DNA from: CAZWZG01 sp964638245
GTDB lineage: Bacteria > Pseudomonadota > Alphaproteobacteria > Rhodobacterales > Rhodobacteraceae
Length of the DNA stretch: 10,703 bases
Assembly (NCBI GenBank): GCA_964638245.1
Contig: CAZWZG010000107.1
Coordinates: forward strand, 1-10,703
Reading direction: 5' to 3'
The notes under the pieces were generated by a model. That model was not told the DNA's origin, searched no databases, and saw only the letters and a program-made list of their open reading frames with translations. Both the position numbers and the translations under genes were made by a program. The first letter of the stretch is position 1. Every line of letters begins with the position of its first letter. Shown in pieces: positions 1 through 6,270 of the stretch.

Positions 1-743
1 TCGAAGCTTTCGAGTTCCTCGGGCATGATGTGGCGTTCGTGAACCTTGACCTGCCGTTCTTTCAGCATGCCGATCACGGTCTGGCGGGTGATGCCGTTCA
101 GGATGCAGTCGGGGTCCGGGGTGTGAACCTCGCCGTCTTTGACGAAGAAGATGTTGGCCCCCGTCGCTTCGGCGACATAGCCGCGGTAGTCGAACATCAT
201 CGCGTCCGAGCATCCTTTGCGTTCTGCGGCGTGCTTGGACAGCGTGCAGATCATGTAGAGACCGGCTGCCTTCGCCGAATGCGGGATCGTCTCAGGCGAC
301 GGGCGCTTCCACTTCGAGATGTCGAGCTTGGCGCCTTTGAATTTTGCGTCACCGTAATAGTTGCCCCACTCCCAGCAGGCGATGGCCGTTCTGACGGGGT
401 TTTTGAGCGATGAGACACCCATGTCTTCGCCCGAGCCGCGCCAGGCGACGGGGCGAACGTAGGCGTTCTCGAACCCGTTGGCTTTCAGGACCGCGTCCTT
501 GGCCGCGTCGAGTTCTTCGACCGTGTAGGGGATTTCAAAATCGAGCTGATCGGCGGAGTAGTGCAGGCGTTCGGAGTGCTTGGTGCTCTCGAAGATCTTG
601 CCATTGTAGGCGCGCTCGCCCTCGAACACGGAGGAGGCATAGTGCCTCGCATGGGTCAGGATATGCACGTTGGCATCCCGCCACGGCACCAATTCGCCGT
701 CCATCCAGATGACACCGTCGCGATCGTCGTATGACCCGGCCAT
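1..743 (-). CDS. ilvE: Branched-chain amino acid aminotransferase, 5' part (cut by window edge)
   Basis: PLP-dependent class IV aminotransferase that moves the amino group between glutamate and the 2-oxo acids of Leu, Ile and Val, in the cytoplasm. Reading the minus strand from ATG 743-741 gives 247 codons without a stop before the left edge; roughly the last 40 residues of a normal protein of about 290 aa are missing. Seen: WMDGELVPW near residue 13, THARHYASSVFEGERAY around 30-46, the PLP lysine most likely K158 in HSAKAAGLYM, and EATGANIFFVKDGEVHTPD near 192-210, all typical of the IlvE branch rather than D-amino acid transaminase. The start is fixed by a strong AAGGAGG Shine-Dalgarno just upstream. 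It is divergent from the petP-like gene. A consensus TTGACA lies on its strand at 842-837, but I see no convincing -10 box beside it. Confidence 0.95.
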   Translation of the reverse strand, partial: MAGSYDDRDGVIWMDGELVPWRDANVHILTHARHYASSVFEGERAYNGKIFESTKHSERLHYSADQLDFEIPYTVEELDAAKDAVLKANGFENAYVRPVAWRGSGEDMGVSSLKNPVRTAIACWEWGNYYGDAKFKGAKLDISKWKRPSPETIPHSAKAAGLYMICTLSKHAAERKGCSDAMMFDYRGYVAEATGANIFFVKDGEVHTPDPDCILNGITRQTVIGMLKERQVKVHERHIMPEELESF

Positions 744-776
744 AGCCGCCTCCTTTTCAAAAGTTGCGCAAATTAG

Positions 777-789
777 GTCCGTATCGGAC
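777..789. promoter_or_regulatory. Short palindrome in the ilvE leader / divergent promoter region
   Basis: GTCCG-TAT-CGGAC is a perfect 5-bp inverted repeat about 34 bases upstream of the ilvE start, inside the 137-base region between ilvE and the divergent petP-like gene. The position would suit an operator or a small leader hairpin. The arms are short enough for chance, and no regulator can be named from sequence alone. Confidence 0.2.
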
Positions 790-880
790 ATAAAGTTGCT
801 GAAAAACTATGCAGGGCTAACAACTGAGTCTTGGAATGTCAACAAGGCTGACGTATCTTGCGACAAACGTGAGGTTGACG

Positions 881-1378
881 ATGGCTGAAAACAGTCCGGG
901 CGGCGAGACGCTCCTCTTTCTGACCGACGAGCAATTACGGCGCGGGATCGAGGCGATGTTCTTTGCCTATCGGGGGTTTACGTCCGATCCGGATCGCATT
1001 CTCGCCGAGCGGGACTATGGCCGGGCGCATCACCGGGCGATCCACTTTATTCATCGCCAACCCGGCCTGACGGTGAACACGCTTTTGTCGATCTTAGGGG
1101 TGACCAAGCAATCGCTGAACCGCGTGCTGCGGCGCTTGATCGAAGATGGTCTCGTTGAGAACCGGCAAGGAACCGAAGACCGGCGCGAGCGGCTCTTGTT
1201 CCTGTCCGTTAAGGGCCAGGCGCTGGAGGCGGAACTGTCTACCGCGCAGCGCAACCGAATGCGTGCGGCGTTCAAGGCGGCCGGTCCCGAAGCCGTGAGT
1301 GGATTTCGCTCCGTGCTTGAGGCAATGATGGACCCAGAGATGAAACGGCAGTTTCACGCAACGAGGGAGGAGTCATGA
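881..1378 (+). CDS. petP: MarR-family transcriptional regulator, PetP-like
   Basis: Winged helix-turn-helix DNA-binding protein of 165 aa. Helix-turn-helix about residues 64-88 (QPGLTVNTLLSILGVTKQSL region), followed by a wing with the MarR signature DRR at 100-102 and LSVKGQAL at 109-116; helical dimerisation ends on both sides. I chose ATG 881 over the in-frame ATG 836 because GAGG at 871-874 sits at Shine-Dalgarno distance from 881, and the 15 extra residues from 836 resemble no family member I know. Its stop overlaps the next start by 4 bases (ATGA), so the two are probably translated together. A MarR gene coupled to an OmpR-type regulator in this lineage matches petP-petR of Rhodobacter capsulatus; the family call is firm, the petP name is an inference from context. 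No effector can be read from the sequence. Confidence 0.88.
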   Translation: MAENSPGGETLLFLTDEQLRRGIEAMFFAYRGFTSDPDRILAERDYGRAHHRAIHFIHRQPGLTVNTLLSILGVTKQSLNRVLRRLIEDGLVENRQGTEDRRERLLFLSVKGQALEAELSTAQRNRMRAAFKAAGPEAVSGFRSVLEAMMDPEMKRQFHATREES

Positions 1379-2082
1379 GCGAGGCGGATGCACATCTTCT
1401 GATCGTTGATGATGACGAGCGGATCAGGGGGCTTCTCCAGAAGTTTCTGGCACGGCACGGGTTTTGGGTGACGGCGGCGCGCGATGCCGCCCATGCGGAA
1501 CGATTGCTGGGCGGATTGGACTTCGATCTGATGGTGCTCGACGTGATGATGCCGGGCGAAGACGGGGTAACCTTTGCCAAGCGTTTTCGCGAAACTAATG
1601 ACACGCCGATCATGCTATTGACGGCGAAGGGCGAGACCGAGGATCGGATCAAGGGGCTTGAGGCGGGGGTCGATGATTATCTGGCCAAGCCGTTCGAGCC
1701 GAAGGAATTGCTCTTGCGGATCAATGCGATCCTACGCCGGGTGCCGGCGGAGGAGACGGCGGATGCTTTGCCCAAGGTGCTGCATCTCGGGCGGTTCCGG
1801 TATGATATTGATCGCGGTGAATTGTGGTCGGGCGATCAGTTGGTGCGGTTGACGGCGACGGAGAGTTTGCTGATGCGGATTTTCTCGCGCACGCCGGGCG
1901 AGCCGTTGAGCCGGACGCAGCTGGTTGAGACGCTGGGCAAGGAGTCCGGTGGCGAGCAGACGCAGGAGCGGGCGGTGGATGTGCAGATCACGCGTCTTCG
2001 CCGAAAGATCGAGAACGATCCTCGCCAGCCGCGGTATCTGCAGACGGTGCGCGGTGCGGGGTATATGTTGGCGCCGGATTGA
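1375..2082 (+). CDS. petR: OmpR-family response regulator, PetR-like
   Basis: Two-domain response regulator of 235 aa. Receiver domain about 6-120: acidic pocket D12-D14, phospho-acceptor D56 in MVLDVMMPGEDG, switch T83 and K105 in LAKPF, so all catalytic positions are present. C-terminal winged helix (OmpR/PhoB type) about 135-233, ending TVRGAGYML, with the recognition helix around AVDVQITRLRRKIE. The start is preceded by GGGAGGAG. It overlaps the petP-like gene by 4 bases. No sensor kinase is encoded in the window, so it is an orphan regulator here. In Rhodobacter capsulatus PetR is, from memory, required for respiratory and photosynthetic growth and lies upstream of the bc1 genes; here a deacetylase and isoprenoid genes follow. 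Phosphorylation competence is inferred from motifs, partner and targets are unknown. Confidence 0.92.
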   Translation: MSEADAHLLIVDDDERIRGLLQKFLARHGFWVTAARDAAHAERLLGGLDFDLMVLDVMMPGEDGVTFAKRFRETNDTPIMLLTAKGETEDRIKGLEAGVDDYLAKPFEPKELLLRINAILRRVPAEETADALPKVLHLGRFRYDIDRGELWSGDQLVRLTATESLLMRIFSRTPGEPLSRTQLVETLGKESGGEQTQERAVDVQITRLRRKIENDPRQPRYLQTVRGAGYMLAPD

Positions 2083-2088
2083 AACTAG

Positions 2089-2133
2089 CTGGGGCTCTGC
2101 CCCAGACCCCGGGATATTTCTAGCCAGATGAAG
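2089..2133 (+). repeat. GC hairpin plus dispersed repeat tail, copy 1
   Basis: Just after petR lies a perfect stem-loop, CTGGGGC-TCT-GCCCCAG (2089-2105). One base on begins a 27-base tail (2107-2133) with the core GGGATATTT followed by AGCCAGATGAAG. The tail recurs at 8319-8345 with 26 of 27 bases identical, also after a GC hairpin. There is no T-run, so it is not a classical intrinsic terminator, but it could end or attenuate the petPR transcript or protect its 3' end. It leads directly into the TAGGGAG ribosome site of the next gene. Confidence 0.75.
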
Positions 2134-2144
2134 TAGGGAGCCTG

Positions 2145-3062
2145 ATGGGCGTACGGATTTACCTTGAGCGAGACTTTGCGGCGCATGCGACGCCGGCGGG
2201 GCATCCGGAGCGGCCTGCGCGACTGGAGGCTGTGGCGCGCGCTTTGGCTGGTTATGAGACGCTCGATCCGCCCTGGGGCGACGAGGCCGATGTGCTTCGG
2301 TGTCATCCGGAGGCCTATATCTCACGGCTGAAGGCCGGTGTTCCGACCGAGGGTGTTGTGGCGCTCGATGGGGATACGTTTCTGTCCCCGGGGTCGATCC
2401 CGTCGGCGATGCGGGCTGTCGGGGCGGTTTGCGCCGGGGTCGATGCGGTTCTGGATGACGAGGCAAAGACCGTCTTTTGCGGCGTGCGGCCTCCGGGGCA
2501 TCACGCGGAGACGTCGACCTCGATGGGGTTCTGCCTGTTTGGGTCAGCGGCGATTGGGGCGAAGCGGGCGCTGGAGGTGCATGGTCTGTCGCGCGTCGCC
2601 GTGGTGGATTTCGATGTGCATCATGGGAACGGGACGCAGGATTTGCTGTGGGATGAAGCGCGTTCGCTGTTCGTGTCGTCCCATCAAATGCCGCTTTATC
2701 CGGGGACGGGCGCCGCCCATGAGCGCGGCGCGCATAACAACGTTTACAATGTGCCGCTGCCGCCGATGTCGGGTGGGGTGAAGATGCGGCAGGTCTATGA
2801 AGAGTTGATCGTGCCGGAGCTGGATCGGTTCGCGCCGGAGCTGATCATCATCTCTGCCGGGTTCGATGCGCATATCGATGATCCTTTGGCGAACCTGCAG
2901 TGGACGGAGGAGGATTTCGCCTGCGTGACCGGAGTGATTTGCGATGTGGCAGAGCGGCATGCGGGCGGGCGCGTGGTCTCGACTCTTGAGGGGGGCTATG
3001 ATCTGGATGCGCTGGCGGCGAGTGTCGCGGCGCATGTGGCGGTTCTGGAGGAGCGGGGATGA
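2145..3062 (+). CDS. Histone deacetylase family protein (zinc amidohydrolase)
   Basis: Arginase/deacetylase-fold zinc hydrolase of 305 aa, a full-length single domain. Family members remove acetyl groups from acetyl-lysine or acetylated polyamines; the natural substrate here cannot be read off. Seen: GHPERPARL (19-27), the charge-relay pair H119-H120 in RPPGHHA, zinc ligands D157 and H159 in DFDVHHGNGTQ and D241 in SAGFDAH, and the transition-state tyrosine Y285 in LEGGYD. All needed residues are present, so it should be active. The class II-like motifs (SAGFDA, EGGYD) set it with bacterial HDAC-like amidohydrolases. The start is preceded by TAGGGAG. Its stop overlaps xseB by 4 bases. A small cytoplasmic deacetylase coupled to xseB and isoprenoid genes appears to be a positional habit of this lineage (memory) rather than a functional link. 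Confidence 0.93.
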   Translation: MGVRIYLERDFAAHATPAGHPERPARLEAVARALAGYETLDPPWGDEADVLRCHPEAYISRLKAGVPTEGVVALDGDTFLSPGSIPSAMRAVGAVCAGVDAVLDDEAKTVFCGVRPPGHHAETSTSMGFCLFGSAAIGAKRALEVHGLSRVAVVDFDVHHGNGTQDLLWDEARSLFVSSHQMPLYPGTGAAHERGAHNNVYNVPLPPMSGGVKMRQVYEELIVPELDRFAPELIIISAGFDAHIDDPLANLQWTEEDFACVTGVICDVAERHAGGRVVSTLEGGYDLDALAASVAAHVAVLEERG

Positions 3063-3301
3063 GCGACGCACCGATTGAAGAGATGTCCTTTGAGGATGCG
3101 ATGCGGGCGCTTGAGTCCGTGGTGGACCGGCTGGAGCGGGGTGACGTGCCGCTTGAGGATTCCATTGCATTGTATGAGCGCGGGGCGGCTTTGAAGGCGC
3201 ATTGTCAGGCCAAGCTGGCGGCGGCGGAAGAGAAGGTTGCGGCGATCACGCTGGATGGCGAAGGCAAGCCCACGGGAACCGAGCCCTTTGCCGCAGACTG
3301 A
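3059..3301 (+). CDS. xseB: Exodeoxyribonuclease VII small subunit
   Basis: Small subunit of exonuclease VII, which binds the XseA catalytic subunit and helps degrade single-stranded DNA to short oligonucleotides. At 80 aa it has the usual length. The core SFEDAMRALESVVDRLERG, then PLEDSIALYERGAALK and CQAKLAAAEEKV, is the standard helical hairpin of the family. The 5' end overlaps the HDAC gene by 4 bases (ATGA), and its last codons overlap the probable start of the polyprenyl synthase. No xseA is present in the window. The last dozen residues are a low-conservation tail. Confidence 0.95.
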   Translation: MSDAPIEEMSFEDAMRALESVVDRLERGDVPLEDSIALYERGAALKAHCQAKLAAAEEKVAAITLDGEGKPTGTEPFAAD

Positions 3302-3428
3302 CGACCTATTGAAGGCCGGGCTGAAGCGCGCGGCGGAACGGACCCATGAGACTATTCGGGCGTGTATCCAACCGGGCGATGGCGCGGTGGGTGAGGCCAT
3401 GGTCTATGCGACCGAGGGCGGGAAGGCG
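3288..3428 (+). CDS. ispA: Polyprenyl (farnesyl) diphosphate synthase, N-terminal fragment before the assembly gap
   Basis: N-terminal end of a trans-isoprenyl diphosphate synthase, the enzyme that condenses IPP with allylic diphosphates, usually giving farnesyl diphosphate. Only about 47 codons are visible before the run of N. They end in AMVYATEGGKA, the first conserved block (GGKRxRP region) that precedes the DDxxD motif, which is hidden. The start is uncertain: TTG 3288 fits the usual short N-terminus before DLLKAGLKRAA; ATG 3255 would overlap xseB by 47 bases and lacks a ribosome site; TTG 3309 is also possible. The identity is supported by the matching C-terminal piece after the gap, and by xseB upstream and dxs downstream, a classic arrangement. 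The gene is broken only by missing data; no real mutation is visible. Confidence 0.8.
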
Positions 3429-3528
3429 NNNNNNNNNNNNNNNNNNNNNNNNNNNNNNNNNNNNNNNNNNNNNNNNNNNNNNNNNNNNNNNNNNNNNNNN
3501 NNNNNNNNNNNNNNNNNNNNNNNNNNNN
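3429..3528. other. Assembly gap of 100 N inside the polyprenyl synthase gene
   Basis: Exactly 100 undetermined bases, the conventional filler for a gap of unknown size. The reading frame before it (codons starting at multiples of 3) and after it (codons starting at 3n+1) differ, so 100 is not the real length. A typical family member of about 290 aa would need roughly 600-650 bases here. Confidence 0.98.
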
Positions 3529-3633
3529 GCCGAGGACCTCGTTAACCAAGCGCTTGACGCTTTGGGGCATTATGGGGCAGAGGCCGATGCGCTCCGCGCG
3601 GCGGCGCGGTTCGTGATTGAACGGAGACACTGA
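3529..3633 (+). CDS. ispA: Polyprenyl (farnesyl) diphosphate synthase, C-terminal fragment after the assembly gap
   Basis: The last 34 codons and stop of the same gene: AEDLVNQALDALGHYG, then ADALRAAARFVIERRH and TGA. The pattern of a helix containing ALDALGxYG followed by L(R)xAARFVIxR is the usual end of bacterial farnesyl diphosphate synthases. The stop overlaps the dxs ATG by one base (TGATG), so translation is coupled. Both aspartate-rich motifs are lost in the gap, so chain length specificity cannot be judged. Confidence 0.8.
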   Translation, partial: AEDLVNQALDALGHYGAEADALRAAARFVIERRH

Positions 3634-5555
3634 TGGCGCGTCCTGAGACACCATTGCTCGACCGGGTATCGAGCCCGGAGGATTTGAAGCGGTTTTCGGA
3701 TGCCGAGTTGCACCGGGTGGCGGACGAGCTGCGCGCTGAGACGATTTCGGCGGTCTCTGAAACGGGCGGGCATCTGGGGGCCGGGCTGGGTGTTGTTGAG
3801 CTGACGGTGGCGATCCATGCCGTGTTCGATACGCCGAAGGACAAGCTGATCTGGGATGTGTCGCATCAGTGCTATCCCCATAAGATTTTGACAGGGCGGC
3901 GGGACCGCATTCGCACGCTTCGGATGGAAGATGGGTTGAGCGGGTTCACGAAGCGGTCCGAGAGCCCGTACGACCCGTTCGGGGCCGCGCATTCATCGAC
4001 GTCGATTTCTGCGGCGCTGGGCTTTGCCGTGGCGCGAGATTTGGGCGGGTCGACGCCCGAAGGACTGGGCGATGCGATTGCGGTGATCGGCGACGGCGCG
4101 ATGAGCGCGGGCATGGCCTATGAGGCGATGAACAATGCCGGGCATCTGGGCCAGCGGTTGATCGTCATTCTGAACGACAATGAGATGTCGATTGCGCCGC
4201 CTGTTGGGGCGTTGTCGTCTTACCTCAGCCAGCTTTATGCGGGTGCGCCGTTTCAGGATCTGAAGGCGGCGGCGAAGGGTGCGGTTAAATTCCTGCCTGA
4301 ACCCTTCCAGGAAGGGGCGCGGCGGGCAAAAGATATGCTGAAAGGCATGGCGGTAGGCGGCACGCTGTTTGAAGCGCTGGGCTTTTCCTACCTCGGGCCG
4401 ATTGACGGGCACGATTTGGACCAGCTTTTGCCGGTTCTGCGCACGGTCAAGGACCGCGCCGATGGCCCGATCCTGATCCATGTCATCACAAAAAAGGGCA
4501 AGGGCTATGCGCCTGCCGAGACAGCTGCGGACAAGGGGCACGGCGTGTCCAAGTTCGACGTTGTCACAGGGGCGCAGAAAAAGGCGCCTTCCAATGCGCC
4601 AAGCTATACCAGCGTCTTCGCCGAACGATTGATCGCAGAGGCCGCGACCGATCCAAAGATCGTTGCGGTGACGGCGGCGATGCCCGATGGAACGGGATTG
4701 AATAAGTTCGACAAGGCGTTTCCGAAGCGCTGTTTTGACGTCGGCATTGCTGAGCAACATGCGGTGACGTTTTCGGCGGGGCTTGCCGCTGGCGGCATGA
4801 AACCCTTCTGCGCGATCTATTCGACGTTCTTGCAGCGCGGCTATGATCAGGTGGTCCATGACGTGGCGATCCAGCGCCTTCCCGTGCGGTTTGCCATTGA
4901 TCGCGCAGGGCTGGTCGGGGCGGATGGGGCGACCCATGCGGGGTCTTTCGACATCGCGTATCTGGCGAATTTGCCAGGATTCGTTGTCATGGCCGCGGCC
5001 GATGAGGCAGAGCTTTGCCGGATGATGGCCACGGCGGTCGCCCATGACGAGGGTCCGATTGCGTTCCGTTTTCCTCGTGGCGAAGGCGTCGGCTGCGAGA
5101 TGCCTGAGACACCAGAACCGCTTGAAATCGGCAAGGGGCGTATCGTCCGCGAAGGCAAGGGCGTCGCGCTGTTGTCCTTTGGCGCACGTCTGAAAGAAGT
5201 CGAAGCAGCGGCGGATGCATTGGCGGCAAAGGGCGTCTCGCCCACAGTTGCGGATGCGCGGTTTGCCAAGCCGCTCGACACGGATCTCATCGAAGATCTA
5301 GTGGCACGACATTCTGCGTTGATCACAATTGAAGAAGGCGCGGTGGGCGGCTTTGGCTCGCATGTCGCGCAACATCTGGCCGAGGCGGGTCTGTTCGACA
5401 AAGGCCTCAAGTTCCGCTCGATGGTCCTGCCGGATATCTTCATCGAGCAGGCAAGCCCGAAGGCGATGTACGACGTGGCCGGGCTCAATGCCGAGGATAT
5501 CGAAGCCAAGGTCCTCGACGTGATGGGCGTGACCTCACTCGAGCGGCGGGCGTGA
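3633..5555 (+). CDS. dxs: 1-deoxy-D-xylulose-5-phosphate synthase
   Basis: Thiamine-diphosphate enzyme that joins pyruvate and glyceraldehyde 3-phosphate to give DXP, the entry step of the MEP isoprenoid route and a precursor of thiamine and pyridoxal. Full length at 640 aa. Seen: H47 in GGHLGAGLG, the TPP/Mg motif G153-D154-G155 AMSAG with metal ligand N183 in LNDNEMS, the catalytic glutamate E374 in DVGIAEQHAV of the pyrimidine domain, DRAG at 423-426, and a C-terminal transketolase-like domain from about residue 500. DVSHQCYPHK replaces the more widespread DVGHQAYPHK, as in other Rhodobacterales sequences I recall. It overlaps the polyprenyl synthase stop by one base, with CGGAG as a modest ribosome site. 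It is the last gene of the 2145-5555 operon. Confidence 0.98.
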   Translation: MARPETPLLDRVSSPEDLKRFSDAELHRVADELRAETISAVSETGGHLGAGLGVVELTVAIHAVFDTPKDKLIWDVSHQCYPHKILTGRRDRIRTLRMEDGLSGFTKRSESPYDPFGAAHSSTSISAALGFAVARDLGGSTPEGLGDAIAVIGDGAMSAGMAYEAMNNAGHLGQRLIVILNDNEMSIAPPVGALSSYLSQLYAGAPFQDLKAAAKGAVKFLPEPFQEGARRAKDMLKGMAVGGTLFEALGFSYLGPIDGHDLDQLLPVLRTVKDRADGPILIHVITKKGKGYAPAETAADKGHGVSKFDVVTGAQKKAPSNAPSYTSVFAERLIAEAATDPKIVAVTAAMPDGTGLNKFDKAFPKRCFDVGIAEQHAVTFSAGLAAGGMKPFCAIYSTFLQRGYDQVVHDVAIQRLPVRFAIDRAGLVGADGATHAGSFDIAYLANLPGFVVMAAADEAELCRMMATAVAHDEGPIAFRFPRGEGVGCEMPETPEPLEIGKGRIVREGKGVALLSFGARLKEVEAAADALAAKGVSPTVADARFAKPLDTDLIEDLVARHSALITIEEGAVGGFGSHVAQHLAEAGLFDKGLKFRSMVLPDIFIEQASPKAMYDVAGLNAEDIEAKVLDVMGVTSLERRA

Positions 5556-5589
5556 TCCCTTCTTCTTGTGAGAAAAGCTCCAGGGGGTT

Positions 5590-5607
5590 TGGGGGGCAGG
5601 CCCCCCA
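5590..5607 (+). terminator. GC-rich hairpin downstream of dxs
   Basis: GGGGGG (5591-5596), loop CAGG, CCCCCC (5601-5606), closed by T5590-A5607, 35 bases after the dxs stop and 13 bases before the next start. It has no T-run. It may end the isoprenoid operon or act as a 3' stabiliser. It resembles the hairpins at 2089 and 8283 but lacks the GGGATATTT tail. Confidence 0.4.
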
Positions 5608-5619
5608 GCGCGATTAGCC

Positions 5620-6270
5620 ATGGCAGGTCCCGTCCTCATCTACCGCTGGATCGTGTTCCTTCTGGCGGCGGGCTATACGGTCTACCAACTTCTTATCGAC
5701 GCCAGCTACGAACAGGTCGGCGGACCCTTTCGGTTCCTGACAATCTGGGCGCTTCTCTTCTCATTCTTTTGCGCCAGTCGAATGATTGCCCGTGAAGAGG
5801 CGCGGACCGAGCGGCGCTGGGATGCGGTGATTGCCACTACGGCGGTGCTGAACGCAATGGTGGTCTATCTTTATTGGAAGCTGGTTTTCGACGATCCCTC
5901 ACTCGTGCGGAACCGAGAACTGCCTTGGTTTCAAGAGTACTATCTTCATGCGCTTGGTCCGTTGCTTCAGTGGATCGATGCACTCTTCATCCACCGCGCA
6001 TTTCGGCGCCTTTGGGCGAGCCTGGGTGTCCTTGGAGGTGTGGTTCTGGCCTATGTGCTTTGGGTGGAAGCGGTTGTGGGTCCGTTCAACGAGACGCCCA
6101 TCGGATCGGTGACGTCGGGGTATCCGTACCCCTTCTTGAACAACCTCGAGTTCGCCGGGAGGGCCGCGTTCTATGCGCAGACGGCGGTTGGCGCTTTTAT
6201 CCTGATGGGCGTCTTTTTTGCCCTTGGCTGGGTGATCTCACGCGCGCTCGGCGGCCAGCAGCGCGGCTAG
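5620..6270 (+). CDS. FAR-17a/AIG1-like integral membrane protein, possible threonine hydrolase
   Basis: Integral membrane protein of 216 aa with about six hydrophobic helices (near 10-27, 39-56, 68-90, 107-124, 132-152, 180-208). Two blocks match the animal AIG1/ADTRP family as I remember it: GGPFRFLT (34-41) against GGSWKFLT of human AIG1, where the threonine is the nucleophile T43, and YLHALGPLL (108-116) against the block with the catalytic histidine H134. Both residues are kept here as T41 and H110, and a VYLYWKLVFDD block (82-92) and the YPFLNNL block also align. AIG1 and ADTRP hydrolyse fatty-acid esters of hydroxy fatty acids; activity and substrate in this bacterium are inference. The start at 5620 has no clear ribosome site, but no alternative fits the first helix. 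Its end overlaps the convergent SDR gene by 33 bases. Confidence 0.75.
   Translation: MAGPVLIYRWIVFLLAAGYTVYQLLIDASYEQVGGPFRFLTIWALLFSFFCASRMIAREEARTERRWDAVIATTAVLNAMVVYLYWKLVFDDPSLVRNRELPWFQEYYLHALGPLLQWIDALFIHRAFRRLWASLGVLGGVVLAYVLWVEAVVGPFNETPIGSVTSGYPYPFLNNLEFAGRAAFYAQTAVGAFILMGVFFALGWVISRALGGQQRG

Noticed and set aside
837..842. Perfect TTGACA on the minus strand as -35 of ilvE
   Set aside because: At 16-18 bases downstream the best -10 is TAGCCC or similar, which is too poor to call a promoter with confidence.
838..879. Inverted repeat GTCAAC (838-843) and GTTGAC (874-879) around the start region of the petP-like gene, as an autoregulatory site
   Set aside because: Six-base arms 30 bases apart are expected by chance, and the right arm is next to the ribosome site, which explains part of it.
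30..888. Three chained plus-strand open frames opposite ilvE
   Set aside because: They are shadows of the partial ilvE gene on the minus strand, which is unambiguous by motifs and by its AAGGAGG ribosome site.
3993..5045. 350-codon open frame antisense to dxs
   Set aside because: It lies wholly inside dxs, is dominated by Arg and His, and has no ribosome site or known motif; dxs has every catalytic residue.
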